In this document: positions 25,295-32,774 of the stretch, piece after piece
Numbering within the stretch: position 1 is the stretch's first letter
Layout: each line of letters begins with the position of its first letter
Assembly: GCA_964291375.2 (NCBI GenBank)
Contig: OZ219809.1
Span: forward strand, 620,001-684,000
DNA length: 64,000 bases
Direction: 5' to 3'
Origin: 3107 sp001483205
GTDB taxonomy: Bacteria > Pseudomonadota > Alphaproteobacteria > Rhodobacterales > Rhodobacteraceae
Position numbers and translations under genes: made by a program
Notes under the pieces: generated by a model
Databases searched by the model: none
The model's input: only the letters and a program-made list of their open reading frames with translations
Told to the model about the DNA's origin: nothing

Positions 25295-25365
25295 AAAAAC
25301 CTCTGCATATTGGCTAAGCCGGGCGGACGGTTTGGTGGCCGATGCGCTATTATGCAGAGGTTTTT
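25295..25365. mobile_element. Minimal family A element, 71 bp, perfect 15-bp terminal inverted repeats
   Basis: AAAAACCTCTGCATA (25295-25309) and TATGCAGAGGTTTTT (25351-25365) are exact reverse complements. The inner sequence (TTGGCTAAGCCGGGCGG ... GATGCGCTAT) is also partly self-complementary, so the whole element could fold into one long hairpin. It lies alone between a glycosyltransferase and a convergent GntR gene, with CCGATCCCC-GCC on both sides (25261-25273, 25371-25383, one mismatch). Confidence 0.85.
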
Positions 25366-25423
25366 AAGAACCGATCCCCCGCCCCCTGTGCGGGCCGAGC
25401 GGACCGGGGCGCGCACACACCGC

Positions 25424-26068
25424 TTATCGCGTCCGTGCCGCGTCCAGCCTCAGCCGGGTCTCGAACGCGCGCGATATATGGTCGCGCAGCGCGGCGCAGG
25501 CCCCGTCGCCGTCCCCGGCCTCAATCGCCCCGACAATGTCGCGGTGTTCGGCCAGCGCGTCCCGGCCCCGGCCCTCAGCCGCCAGCGATGTCGAGGCCAG
25601 CAGCGCCATCGACCGATGCACGAGGTCAAGCTGCTGGACCAGATACCGGTTGTGCGAGGCCAGATGAATCTGCTTGTGAAACCGCCGGTTGGCGCGCGAC
25701 AACGCCGCCGGGTCGTCAATCAGCACCATGTCGGCCTCCAGCATCTCGCGCAGGACGCGGACCTCTTCGGGGGCGGCATGACGTGCCGCCAGCCGCGCCG
25801 CCAGCCCTTCCAGCTCTGCCCGGACCACATATAACTCTGCCAACTGGTCGGGGCTGAGCGAGGCGACGATCAGGCTGCGCCCGTCCCGCGCCAGCAGTGA
25901 TTGGGTTTCCAGCCGTTGCAGGGCCTCGCGCACCGGGGTGCGGGAGACGCCGAACCGCTCTGCCAGTTCGATTTCCACCAGCCGGTCGCCGGGTTTGTAG
26001 GTGCCGGTGTCGATGGCCTCCAGAATCAGGCGATAGGCGTCTTTCCGGGTCTGGTCGTTCCTTGGCAT
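25424..26068 (-). CDS. GntR family transcriptional regulator, FadR/FCD subfamily
   Basis: A 214-residue DNA-binding regulator. N-terminal winged helix (residues 5-75) with GDRLVEIELAERFGVSRTPVREALQRLETQSLLARD. The C-terminal all-helical FCD ligand domain has the metal-site pattern DPAALSRANRRFHKQIHLASHNRYLVQQLDLVH and HRDIVGAIEAGDGDGA. The AGAGGAA ribosome-binding site fixes the start at 26068; the much longer open frame upstream crosses repeat DNA. Ligand and target genes cannot be named. It sits alone between two family A elements. Confidence 0.88.
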   Translation of the reverse strand: MPRNDQTRKDAYRLILEAIDTGTYKPGDRLVEIELAERFGVSRTPVREALQRLETQSLLARDGRSLIVASLSPDQLAELYVVRAELEGLAARLAARHAAPEEVRVLREMLEADMVLIDDPAALSRANRRFHKQIHLASHNRYLVQQLDLVHRSMALLASTSLAAEGRGRDALAEHRDIVGAIEAGDGDGACAALRDHISRAFETRLRLDAARTR

Positions 26069-26163
26069 CCGCGGTTCCTCTTGGGGGTCGGTGCGCCCCC
26101 GGAATATCCCGATCCTGACCCCGTGGCAAAGACCTTTGCGTGAGGGCATATCGGCGGTCATGC

Positions 26164-26431
26164 AAAGACCTCTGCATAATAGCGCATCGACGGCCAACCT
26201 GTCCCGCCCGGCGCAAGCGCCGGGCAGCGCCTTGGGCTCCGCCCGTTCGGCCCTGAAACGGTCCACCGGACCGTTTCCGGGACGGGCCTCACCCCCCGGC
26301 AGGCGCTTGAAACGTCTCAACCTTTTGCAGTGTATGGACTCTATGGCAAGACCATCGCCAATATGGACTGTCGCGAAAAGCGCCCGCCCGGGCAGGCGGC
26401 TGCCCGGCTCGGCCACTATGCAGAGGTTTTT
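26164..26431. mobile_element. Long family A element with hairpin and GGACTGTC modules
   Basis: Left end AAAGACCTCTGCATA (26164-26178), right end TATGCAGAGGTTTTT (26417-26431). The interior, in order: CCGCCCGGCGCAAGCGCCGGG stem, GAAACGGTCC/GGACCGTTTC hairpin, a segment with CTATGGCAAGACCATCGCC and GCGGCTGCCCGGCTCGG. A further solitary AAAGACCTTTGCGT lies just upstream at about 26128. Confidence 0.75.
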
Positions 26432-26549
26432 GTCCTGCTGATGTCCCTGATTGCATCCCGCCGGGGCGCGGGGTAGCGTCCCGCCCGATAAGACGACGGC
26501 CCGGCCCGGTTCCCCGCAGCCATACCGGGCGTATGAAGGCACAAGGCCC

Positions 26550-27824
26550 ATGACCCCAGAGACAACCGACATCCTGATTTCCGGCGGCGGCATTGCCGGG
26601 CTGATCGCGGCGGCGGCATTCGGGGATGCGGGGTTTTCCGTCATCTGCGTCGATCCCCTTCCACGCGCAACCGACGCCACACCGGGCGCAACCGACCCCG
26701 CCCCGCCCGCAACCGGTGCCAAACCGGGCGGCGCAACCGACCTGCGCACCACCGCCTTTCTGCAACCGGCGCAGGGCCTGCTGAGCGCCTGCGGGCTGTG
26801 GGGACGCCTTGCCCCTCATGCGACCCCGCTGCGGGTGATGCGCATCGTTGACGCCACAGACGCAGGCGCAGGCACCGGCACGGGCACGGGCACCGGGCCA
26901 AAGCCACGCCTGATCCGGGATTTCAACTCTGCCGACATCTCTGATGCGCCTTTCGGCTGGAACCTGCCGAACCGGCTCTTGCGGCGGGAGCTTGTGGCGC
27001 ATCTGGCAACGCTGCCCGGTGTTGATTTTCGCCCGGGTGTCGGCATTGCCGGGGTGATGACGCGGGAAGGGCAGGCGCGGGCGACCCTCTCGGATGGCGG
27101 GCGGGTGGCGGCCAGACTGCTGATCGGTGCGGACGGGCGCGACTCCCCGGTCCGGCACGCCGCCGGGATCAGCGTGAAAACAACCCGCTACGGGCAGAAA
27201 GCGCTGGCCTTTGCCGTGACCCATCCGGTGCCGCATGAAAACGTCTCGACCGAAATTCACCATCGCGGCGGGCCGTTCACCCTGGTGCCGTTGCCGGATC
27301 ACGAGGGCCAGCCCTGTTCCGCCGTGGTCTGGATGCAGACCGGGGCCGAGGCGCTGCGGCTGTCGGCCCTGCCTGTGCCGGATTTCGGGGCGGCGATGAC
27401 CGCGCGGTCCTGCGGGTTGCTCGGCCCGCTCAGCCTGATCACCCGCCGCACGGTCTGGCCGGTGATCAGCCGGGTCGCCGGGCGGATGGCGGCAGAGCGA
27501 ATTGCGCTGATGGCCGAGGCCGCCCATGTGGTGCCGCCGATCGGTGCGCAAGGCCTGAATATGAGCCTTGCCGATCTGCGGGTGCTGTCAGAGCTTGCCG
27601 CCCGCGCGCCCGCTGACATCGGGTCTGCCGCGATGCTGGCGGCGTATCACCGCCGTCGCCATCCGCAGGTCCGGTTGCGCGTTGCGGGGATTGATGCGCT
27701 CAACCGTGTTTCGATGGCCGGGGCGCGGGCCCCGCGTGATGTGCGGGCAGCGGCGCTTGCCGCGCTCTGTTCCGTTCCGCCCGCGCGCCGCGCCCTGATG
27801 CGGGCGGGTCTGGCGGCGCGATAG
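26550..27824 (+). CDS. UbiH/UbiF/VisC/COQ6 family FAD-dependent hydroxylase
   Basis: Flavin monooxygenase of 424 residues, probably hydroxylating the ubiquinone ring. FAD motif GGGIAG (residues 12-17), the DG motif GADGRDSPVRHAAGI, and the second FAD motif MAEAAHVVPPIGAQGLNMSLADL. The latter is the UbiH/COQ6 signature. Two low-complexity inserts break otherwise conserved blocks: residues 40-63 (TDATPGATDPAPPATG...) and 104-117 (alternating Gly-Thr). Both are encoded by short tandem repeats. Start ATG at 26550 follows AAGGCCC; an upstream ATG in another frame is ignored. Which ring position it hydroxylates is not determinable. Confidence 0.9.
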   Translation: MTPETTDILISGGGIAGLIAAAAFGDAGFSVICVDPLPRATDATPGATDPAPPATGAKPGGATDLRTTAFLQPAQGLLSACGLWGRLAPHATPLRVMRIVDATDAGAGTGTGTGTGPKPRLIRDFNSADISDAPFGWNLPNRLLRRELVAHLATLPGVDFRPGVGIAGVMTREGQARATLSDGGRVAARLLIGADGRDSPVRHAAGISVKTTRYGQKALAFAVTHPVPHENVSTEIHHRGGPFTLVPLPDHEGQPCSAVVWMQTGAEALRLSALPVPDFGAAMTARSCGLLGPLSLITRRTVWPVISRVAGRMAAERIALMAEAAHVVPPIGAQGLNMSLADLRVLSELAARAPADIGSAAMLAAYHRRRHPQVRLRVAGIDALNRVSMAGARAPRDVRAAALAALCSVPPARRALMRAGLAAR

Positions 27825-27830
27825 GCTGGG

Positions 27831-28060
27831 GGCCTCTGTATATTGGCGCGTCGCCAACCAGACCGTTCGCCCGGCGCTTGCTGCCCAAGCAGCGCCCGCC
27901 CCATGGCGGACACGGCCCTCACCGTTCTTGTGGAACTCATTCTCCAAGACCTCTGCATAATGGCTCAGCCGGGCAGCGCCCAAGGCGCTGCCCGGCGTTC
28001 TGCCGGGCGGGACAAGTTGGCCGCTGATGCGCCATTATACAAAGGTCTTGTTCAGTCGTT
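27831..28060. repeat. Two overlapping family A elements
   Basis: Left end CCTCTGTATATTGGCGCGTCG near 27832, an internal second left end AAGACCTCTGCATAATGGC near 27948, and a right end GCGCCATTATACAAAGGTCTT at 28029-28049. The interior has GCCGGGCAG/CTGCCCGGC stems. The arrangement suggests one element inserted into another. No gene. Confidence 0.65.
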
Positions 28061-28094
28061 TGGCCCTCATCCTTCAGGACCGGGGCCGGCCGCC

Positions 28095-28784
28095 CTAAAA
28101 TGGCCGCGTCACATTGCCGGAATAGAAATAGGCCCCCATGCCGACGGCGAACAACACGATCCCCGCCACCGAATGCAGAACCATCGCCAGGGGAAAACTG
28201 CGGCGGGTTTCATAGGCCCAGGCAAAGATCAGCCCGCCGAGGAAGGTCATCGCGGCGACAAGTGCGCTCCAATACATCAGATGGGCCAGCGAAAACAGCG
28301 CTGCGTTCAGCATCAGGCCGCGCGACCCGGAGGGCAGAAAATGCCCGTAGCGGCGGAAATAGAGCGGCCTGTAGACCAGCTCTTGCGGCAACACCGACAG
28401 CACCGGGTAAAGCAGGGTGATCATCACCATCAGACCGGGGCGAAAGCGCGGCAGGCTGAACAGGGCGTCCGGTCGCGATTGGGCGATGATCAGCAGGCTG
28501 GCGGCGGATGTCAGCGCGGCGGTCACAAGGATCACGGGCAGGCGAATCTCGGCCATGCCGCCCACAAGGTCGCGCCAGCGGAACCCGGCGGTGAAATGAA
28601 GCAGGATCATGCCGAGGGCGCTGACCGCGAACAGCGCGGGGAACAGCACCCCCGGCGGCAGGGCGACCGCCATGATCAGGGGCGCAAGCACATACAGGCA
28701 CAGAAATTCCGCGCCGCGCACAGAGGGCAGGGCGCTCAACCCGGCGTTCCGTCCTGTCCCGCACGGGGCAGGAAGGTGCCGCAT
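28095..28784 (-). CDS. CPBP family intramembrane metalloprotease-like protein
   Basis: A 229-residue multi-pass membrane protein with about six hydrophobic segments. The family motifs are present: motif 1 as PQELVYRPLYFRRY, motif 2 FSLAHLMYW with its histidine, and motif 3 MVLHSVAGI with a conserved histidine. The usual first motif is EExxxR; here the first glutamate is Gln, which may lower proteolytic activity or reflect a family variant. ATG at 28784 was chosen; a TTG nine bases upstream is possible. The preceding small gene ends 12 bp upstream, so the two may be co-transcribed. Confidence 0.82.
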   Translation of the reverse strand: MRHLPAPCGTGRNAGLSALPSVRGAEFLCLYVLAPLIMAVALPPGVLFPALFAVSALGMILLHFTAGFRWRDLVGGMAEIRLPVILVTAALTSAASLLIIAQSRPDALFSLPRFRPGLMVMITLLYPVLSVLPQELVYRPLYFRRYGHFLPSGSRGLMLNAALFSLAHLMYWSALVAAMTFLGGLIFAWAYETRRSFPLAMVLHSVAGIVLFAVGMGAYFYSGNVTRPF

Positions 28785-28796
28785 CGGGCACAAGGG

Positions 28797-28994
28797 TCAG
28801 CGACCGCCACGCTCAATGTCCAGATAGGCCCTCATGCGCGGGTTGTCCGGTGCGCGGCCCGGCTTGCGCTGCTGGAGCCGCGCCGTCGCCGGGTTCGGGC
28901 CGGTCTGTCCGGCGGTGCGCCTCAGATCGGTGAAGCGTTTCATGTCCCGGTCGTCGGGGGTGGCGGAATCGCGGTCGAGGATATGCCGTGTCAT
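28797..28994 (-). CDS. Small basic hypothetical protein
   Basis: A 65-residue charged protein (MTRHILDRDSATPDDRDMKRF ... RMRAYLDIERGGR) without recognisable domain, signal peptide or membrane segment. It is rich in Arg, Asp and Pro and probably largely disordered. A GGAGG ribosome-binding site sits 6-11 bp upstream of the ATG, and the spacing to the CPBP gene (12 bp) supports a real two-gene unit. The open frame upstream lacks a ribosome-binding site and runs through a repeat. No function can be proposed. Confidence 0.65.
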   Translation of the reverse strand: MTRHILDRDSATPDDRDMKRFTDLRRTAGQTGPNPATARLQQRKPGRAPDNPRMRAYLDIERGGR

Positions 28995-29052
28995 TTGGGG
29001 CCTCCGTGGTTGACCGGTTTTGAGCATAGCATGGTGCGGCGCGGGGTGCAAA

Positions 29053-29121
29053 AAAGACCTTTGCGTATTTGCGTAGCCGGGCGGACGGTTTGGAAACCGA
29101 TACGCCAATATACAGAGGTCT
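29053..29121. mobile_element. Minimal family A element, about 69 bp, diverged ends
   Basis: Left end AAAGACCTTTGCGTATTTGC, right end CAATATACAGAGGTCT; the ends differ at three positions. The core GCCGGGCGGACGGTTTGG matches the 71-bp element at 25295, showing that the two are independent insertions of the same short unit. Confidence 0.7.
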
Positions 29122-29167
29122 CTGTAATACCCCGGCCATGGTCCGGCCATGTCACCGCCCCGCAGGG

Positions 29168-30211
29168 TCATTCGCCTTTCGTCAGCCTGTCCACCGCCCA
29201 GCCGGCAGCATCGGCAACCGCTTCATCCGCATCACCGGTCAGCGCCCGCGCCGCGCCGACCAACCCGGCCTCTCCCGAATTGCCAATCGCATACAGCACG
29301 TTGCGGACAAACCGGCCCCGCCCGATCCGTTTAATCGGAGAGCCGGAAAACCTCTCCCGAAAGGCCGCATCATCCAGCCGGGCCAACTCTGCCAGCCCCG
29401 GCGCGCGCAGATCATCACGGGCCGCATAGCGCGCCTCCCGCCCCGCCCTGGCGAACTTGTTCCACGGACAAACCGCCAGACAATCGTCACACCCATAGAT
29501 ACGGTTGCCCATGAGCGGGCGCAGATCAGCGCGCACCGGGCCGGGATGCTCTATGGTCAGGTAGGAAATGCACCGCCGCGCATCGAGCTGAAAGGGGGCC
29601 GGGAACGCCTTTGTCGGGCAGATGTCGAGACAGGCCCGGCACGACCCGCACCGCTCTGTGGCGGGGGCATCCGGGGGCAGCTCTGCCGTGGTGAAGATCG
29701 CGCCCAGAAAGAACCAGTTGCCCAGGTCGCGCGACAAAAGGTTGGTGTGCTTGCCCTGCCAGCCGAGGCCCGCAGCGGCGGCCAGCGGTTTTTCCATCAC
29801 CGGGGCGGTATCGACGAACACCTTGATCCGGCTTTCCGGGGCCTGCCCGATCAGCCAGCGCCCGAGCCGTTTCAGCCGCTTTTTCACGATGTCGTGGTAA
29901 TCGCGGTTCTGCGCATAGACGGATATTGTCGCCCGGTCCCGTTGCGCCAGTGTCTCCAGCGGGTCATGGTCGGGGGTGTAGGTCTCTGCCAGCATGATGA
30001 CCGAGCGCGCCTCCGGCCAGAGCGCCGCCGGGTTGCCGCGCCAGCCCATCCGCTCAGCCATCCAGCGCATCCGCCCGTGCCATCCTGCGGCGACGAACTG
30101 CCTGAGCCGCGCGCCTGCCTGCGGGATCGCATCAGGGCGACAGATGCCGACGGCGGCAAAGCCCTCGTCGGTGGCCCTTTGGATGAGGGCGGTTTTGAGC
30201 GCTGTCGTCAA
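29168..30211 (-). CDS. queG: Epoxyqueuosine reductase QueG
   Basis: Cobalamin- and iron-sulfur-dependent enzyme that makes the last step of queuosine tRNA modification. The cobalamin-binding region contains VYAQNRDYHDIVKKRLKRL and DTAPVMEKPLAAAAGLGWQGKHTNLLSRDLGNWFFLG. Two 4Fe-4S motifs are seen: CGSCRACLDICPTKAF and CDDCLAVCPWNKFA. A C-terminal HEAT-like part follows. No ATG stands near the expected N-terminus: TTG at 30211 gives (M)TTALKTALIQRATDEGFAAVGICRPDA and 347 residues, in line with relatives. The next in-frame ATG, at 30304, would add non-conserved sequence. No strong ribosome-binding site is seen at either. Confidence 0.9.
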   Translation of the reverse strand: MTTALKTALIQRATDEGFAAVGICRPDAIPQAGARLRQFVAAGWHGRMRWMAERMGWRGNPAALWPEARSVIMLAETYTPDHDPLETLAQRDRATISVYAQNRDYHDIVKKRLKRLGRWLIGQAPESRIKVFVDTAPVMEKPLAAAAGLGWQGKHTNLLSRDLGNWFFLGAIFTTAELPPDAPATERCGSCRACLDICPTKAFPAPFQLDARRCISYLTIEHPGPVRADLRPLMGNRIYGCDDCLAVCPWNKFARAGREARYAARDDLRAPGLAELARLDDAAFRERFSGSPIKRIGRGRFVRNVLYAIGNSGEAGLVGAARALTGDADEAVADAAGWAVDRLTKGE

Positions 30212-30329
30212 GGGGCTATCGGGGCAGGCACGATCATCGCAGTGACGCCGGTGGGGGGTGTCCGGTCCGTGTCGGCGGGCATGGGAATGTCCTCTGATGG
30301 TCATTGGTAAATACGGGATTGCCCGGCAA

Positions 30330-30835
30330 ATGCAATGAAAGACCTTTGTATGATGGATTAGCCGGGCAGCCGCCTGCCTGGGCGGGCGCTTTTCGCGATA
30401 GCTCACATTGGCGATGGTCTTGCCATAAAGCCCATACGCTCCAACAGGCTGAGACGTTCAAAGCGCCTGCCGGGGGGCAGGCAGGCGCTGCCCGGCGTTC
30501 CGCCGGGCGGGACATTTGGGGGGCGATACAGCCTATTGATCACAGGGACCATCCCTGATCCTGTCCGGGCACAAGTGTCAGGCGCTTGTGTCGGGACAGG
30601 GGCGCGAACACGCCGGGGTGGGGGCCTTATCCGCGGATAAGGGCAATGCCTCTGACCTGTTTTGGCCTGACGACCGGATTTTGAGTCCAGACCCCAGCCC
30701 TGATCCTGCCCGGTCGTAAGACCGGGCCGCGCCTTGGGCTCCGCCCGTTCGGCCCTGAAACGGTCCACCGGACCGTTTCCGAGACGGGCCTCACCCCTCA
30801 ATGGGGTGGGCGGCGCGCGCCCCCCTCATGTTCGC
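30330..30835. repeat. Composite repeat array downstream-facing queG and pyrF
   Basis: In reverse orientation: left end AAAGACCTTTGTATGATGG (30335), the GGCGGGCGCTTTTCGCGATAG module, GGCAGGCAGGCGCTGCCCGGCG stems, the ATTGATCACAGGGACC part of family B, an exact TTATCCGCGGATAA at 30627-30640, a TTTTGAGTCCAGACC family B end near 30680, the GAAACGGTCC/GGACCGTTTC hairpin at about 30758, and CCCTCAATGGGGTGGG at 30796. Nested insertions, no gene. Confidence 0.75.
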
Positions 30836-30934
30836 GAGGCATTCAAAACCTGATCCGCGCCGGACAGAATGGCGGGCGTGGCGGCGGCGGGACACGGGCA
30901 GGACAAAGCCCCATCCTCACCCCATAGCCGCCCT

Positions 30935-31693
30935 TCAGCCGCCCCTCTGCCCCGCCAGCGCCGCACGGATTTCGCGCCCCACCGCCCGCGCCGCCGCCCT
31001 TGGGTCAGGGGCGGCGTGGATCGGACGCCCCACCACCACATGATCGGCCCCGTCCGCAATCGCCCGTGCAGGGGTCGCCACCCGTTTCTGATCACCCGTC
31101 GCCGCGCCCGCCGGACGCACCCCCGGCGTCACGATCAACCGCCCCGCAGCTTGTGCGAGCGCCCGGATCGGCGCGGCTTCCCATGGCGAGGCGATCACCC
31201 CGTCGGCCCCGGCCTCAAACGCCCGCGCCGCGCGCTCGGCAACAATCTCGCCCACATCCCCCGGCCGGATCAGCCCGTCATCCAGATCACGGCGCTCCAG
31301 CGAGGTCAGAACCGTCACCGCCAGGATTTTCATCTCTGCCCCGCCCTTGCCCTGCATCGCGGCGCGCACCACATGCGGGTCGCCATGGACGGTCAGAAAA
31401 TCCGGGCCGAACCGCGCCAGCCCCCGCACCGCCGCCTCGACCGTCGCCCCGATGTCGAACAGCTTCATGTCGAGAAAGATGCGCTTGCCGTGGTCGTCCT
31501 TAAGCTCGCGCGCCAGCGCCAGCCCGCCGCCGGTCAGCATCCCCAGCCCGATCTTGTAGAAGCTGACCGCATCGCCCAGCCGCCCCGCCAGATCAAGACC
31601 GGCAAGCGCATCCGCCACATCCAGCGCCACGATCAGGCGGTCATCGGCCTGTCCGGTCTGTCTGGTCTGTCCGGCTTTTCCCGCCTCTTGCAT
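30935..31693 (-). CDS. pyrF: Orotidine 5'-phosphate decarboxylase
   Basis: Final step of UMP synthesis. TIM-barrel enzyme of 252 residues with the catalytic block FLDMKLFDIGATVEAAVRGL (Asp-x-Lys-x-x-Asp) and VTPGVRP, GADHVVVGRPI phosphate-binding loops. The N-terminal segment QEAGKAGQTRQTGQADDR precedes the conserved RLIVALDVADA and is encoded by imperfect TGTCCGG/TGTCTGG repeats. The true start could be further in, but no other ATG lies close before the conserved block. It stands alone between two repeat arrays. Confidence 0.95.
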   Translation of the reverse strand: MQEAGKAGQTRQTGQADDRLIVALDVADALAGLDLAGRLGDAVSFYKIGLGMLTGGGLALARELKDDHGKRIFLDMKLFDIGATVEAAVRGLARFGPDFLTVHGDPHVVRAAMQGKGGAEMKILAVTVLTSLERRDLDDGLIRPGDVGEIVAERAARAFEAGADGVIASPWEAAPIRALAQAAGRLIVTPGVRPAGAATGDQKRVATPARAIADGADHVVVGRPIHAAPDPRAAARAVGREIRAALAGQRGG

Positions 31694-31737
31694 CGCGCCG
31701 CCCCTTTCTGCCGCCCCGCCCCTCATATGCCGCGCAA

Positions 31738-32023
31738 AAATGCCCCCGTAAAGACCTCTGACAGATTGGCGCATCGGTGGCCAACCCGTCCCGCCCGGCG
31801 GAACGCCGGGCAGCGCCTTGGGGCTCCGCCCGTTCGGCCCTGAAACGGTCCCCCGGACCGTTTCCAAGACGGGCCTCACCCCCCGGCAGGCGCTTTAGAC
31901 GCCTCAACCTGTTGGAGCGTATGGATTTTATGGAAATACCATTGCCAATACGGACCGTCGGAAAAAGCGCCCGCCCAGGCAGGCGGCTGCCCGGCTGAGG
32001 TAATATATAAATGCCCCCGTAAA
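31738..32023. mobile_element. Long family A element flanked by a 15-bp direct repeat
   Basis: AAATGCCCCCGTAAA occurs at 31738-31752 and 32009-32023, exactly bracketing the element. The left end GACCTCTGACAGATTGGC directly follows the first copy. The interior has the GAAACGGTCC/GGACCGTTTC hairpin (loop CCC) and the GGACCGTCGGAAAAAGCGCC module; the right end is degenerate (GGCTGAGGTAATATAT). The direct repeat has the form of a target-site duplication. Confidence 0.75.
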
Positions 32024-32122
32024 CCGCTTTTGCCGCCCGCGAAAGCGCCCCGCCCCGGCACGGGCGGGATTGACGCCGGGGCAGGCTTGTGCGCAGGTTG
32101 ACCGAAAAGCCGGAGACCCGCC

Positions 32123-32719
32123 ATGACCCACGCCCTGATCGTGATTGATGTTCAGAATGATTTCTGCCCCGGCGGTGCGCTGGCCGTGCCCGACGGCGAT
32201 GAGATCGTCCCCGCCATCAATGCCCGGATGACAGATTTCGATGCGGTCATCCTGACCCAGGACTGGCACCCGCCCGATCACGCCTCTTTTGCCTCGCAGC
32301 ATGACGGCAAGGCCCCGTTCGGAACCGTCCCCATGCCATACGGCCCGCAGGTTCTGTGGCCCGATCATTGTGTGCAGGGGGGGCACGGGGCGGCGTTCCG
32401 TGATGGCCTTAGCACCGGGCGCGCCGATCTGATCATCCGCAAGGGCTTTCGCCGCCATATTGACAGCTATTCGGCGTTTTTCGAGAATGACCGCACGACA
32501 CCGACAGGGCTTGAGGGCTATCTGCGCACCCGTGGCGTCGGGCATCTGACCATAGTCGGGCTGGCCACCGATTTCTGCGTTCATTTCTCTGCGGTGGATG
32601 CGGCGCGGCTGGGGTTCGGGGTGACGGTTGAGCTTGGCCTGTGCCGGGCGATTGACCTTGACGGCTCTTTGTGCGCGGCGCTTGAGGCGATGGCGGCGGA
32701 AGGGGTGCGCACGGTATGA
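32123..32719 (+). CDS. pncA: Nicotinamidase / pyrazinamidase
   Basis: Hydrolyses nicotinamide to nicotinate in NAD salvage. 198 residues, isochorismatase-like fold. Catalytic triad: D9 in IVIDVQNDF, the lysine in LIIRKGF, and the nucleophile cysteine in ATDFCVHFSA. Metal ligands are in TQDWHPPDHASF. GGAG 8-12 bp upstream fits the ATG. The next gene, pncB, uses its product, and 55 bp separates them, so they form one operon. Confidence 0.96.
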   Translation: MTHALIVIDVQNDFCPGGALAVPDGDEIVPAINARMTDFDAVILTQDWHPPDHASFASQHDGKAPFGTVPMPYGPQVLWPDHCVQGGHGAAFRDGLSTGRADLIIRKGFRRHIDSYSAFFENDRTTPTGLEGYLRTRGVGHLTIVGLATDFCVHFSAVDAARLGFGVTVELGLCRAIDLDGSLCAALEAMAAEGVRTV

Positions 32720-32774
32720 GGCGTGTGACCCGTATAACCACCCGCGCCTGCTGACCGGGCAACAGGACCACACC

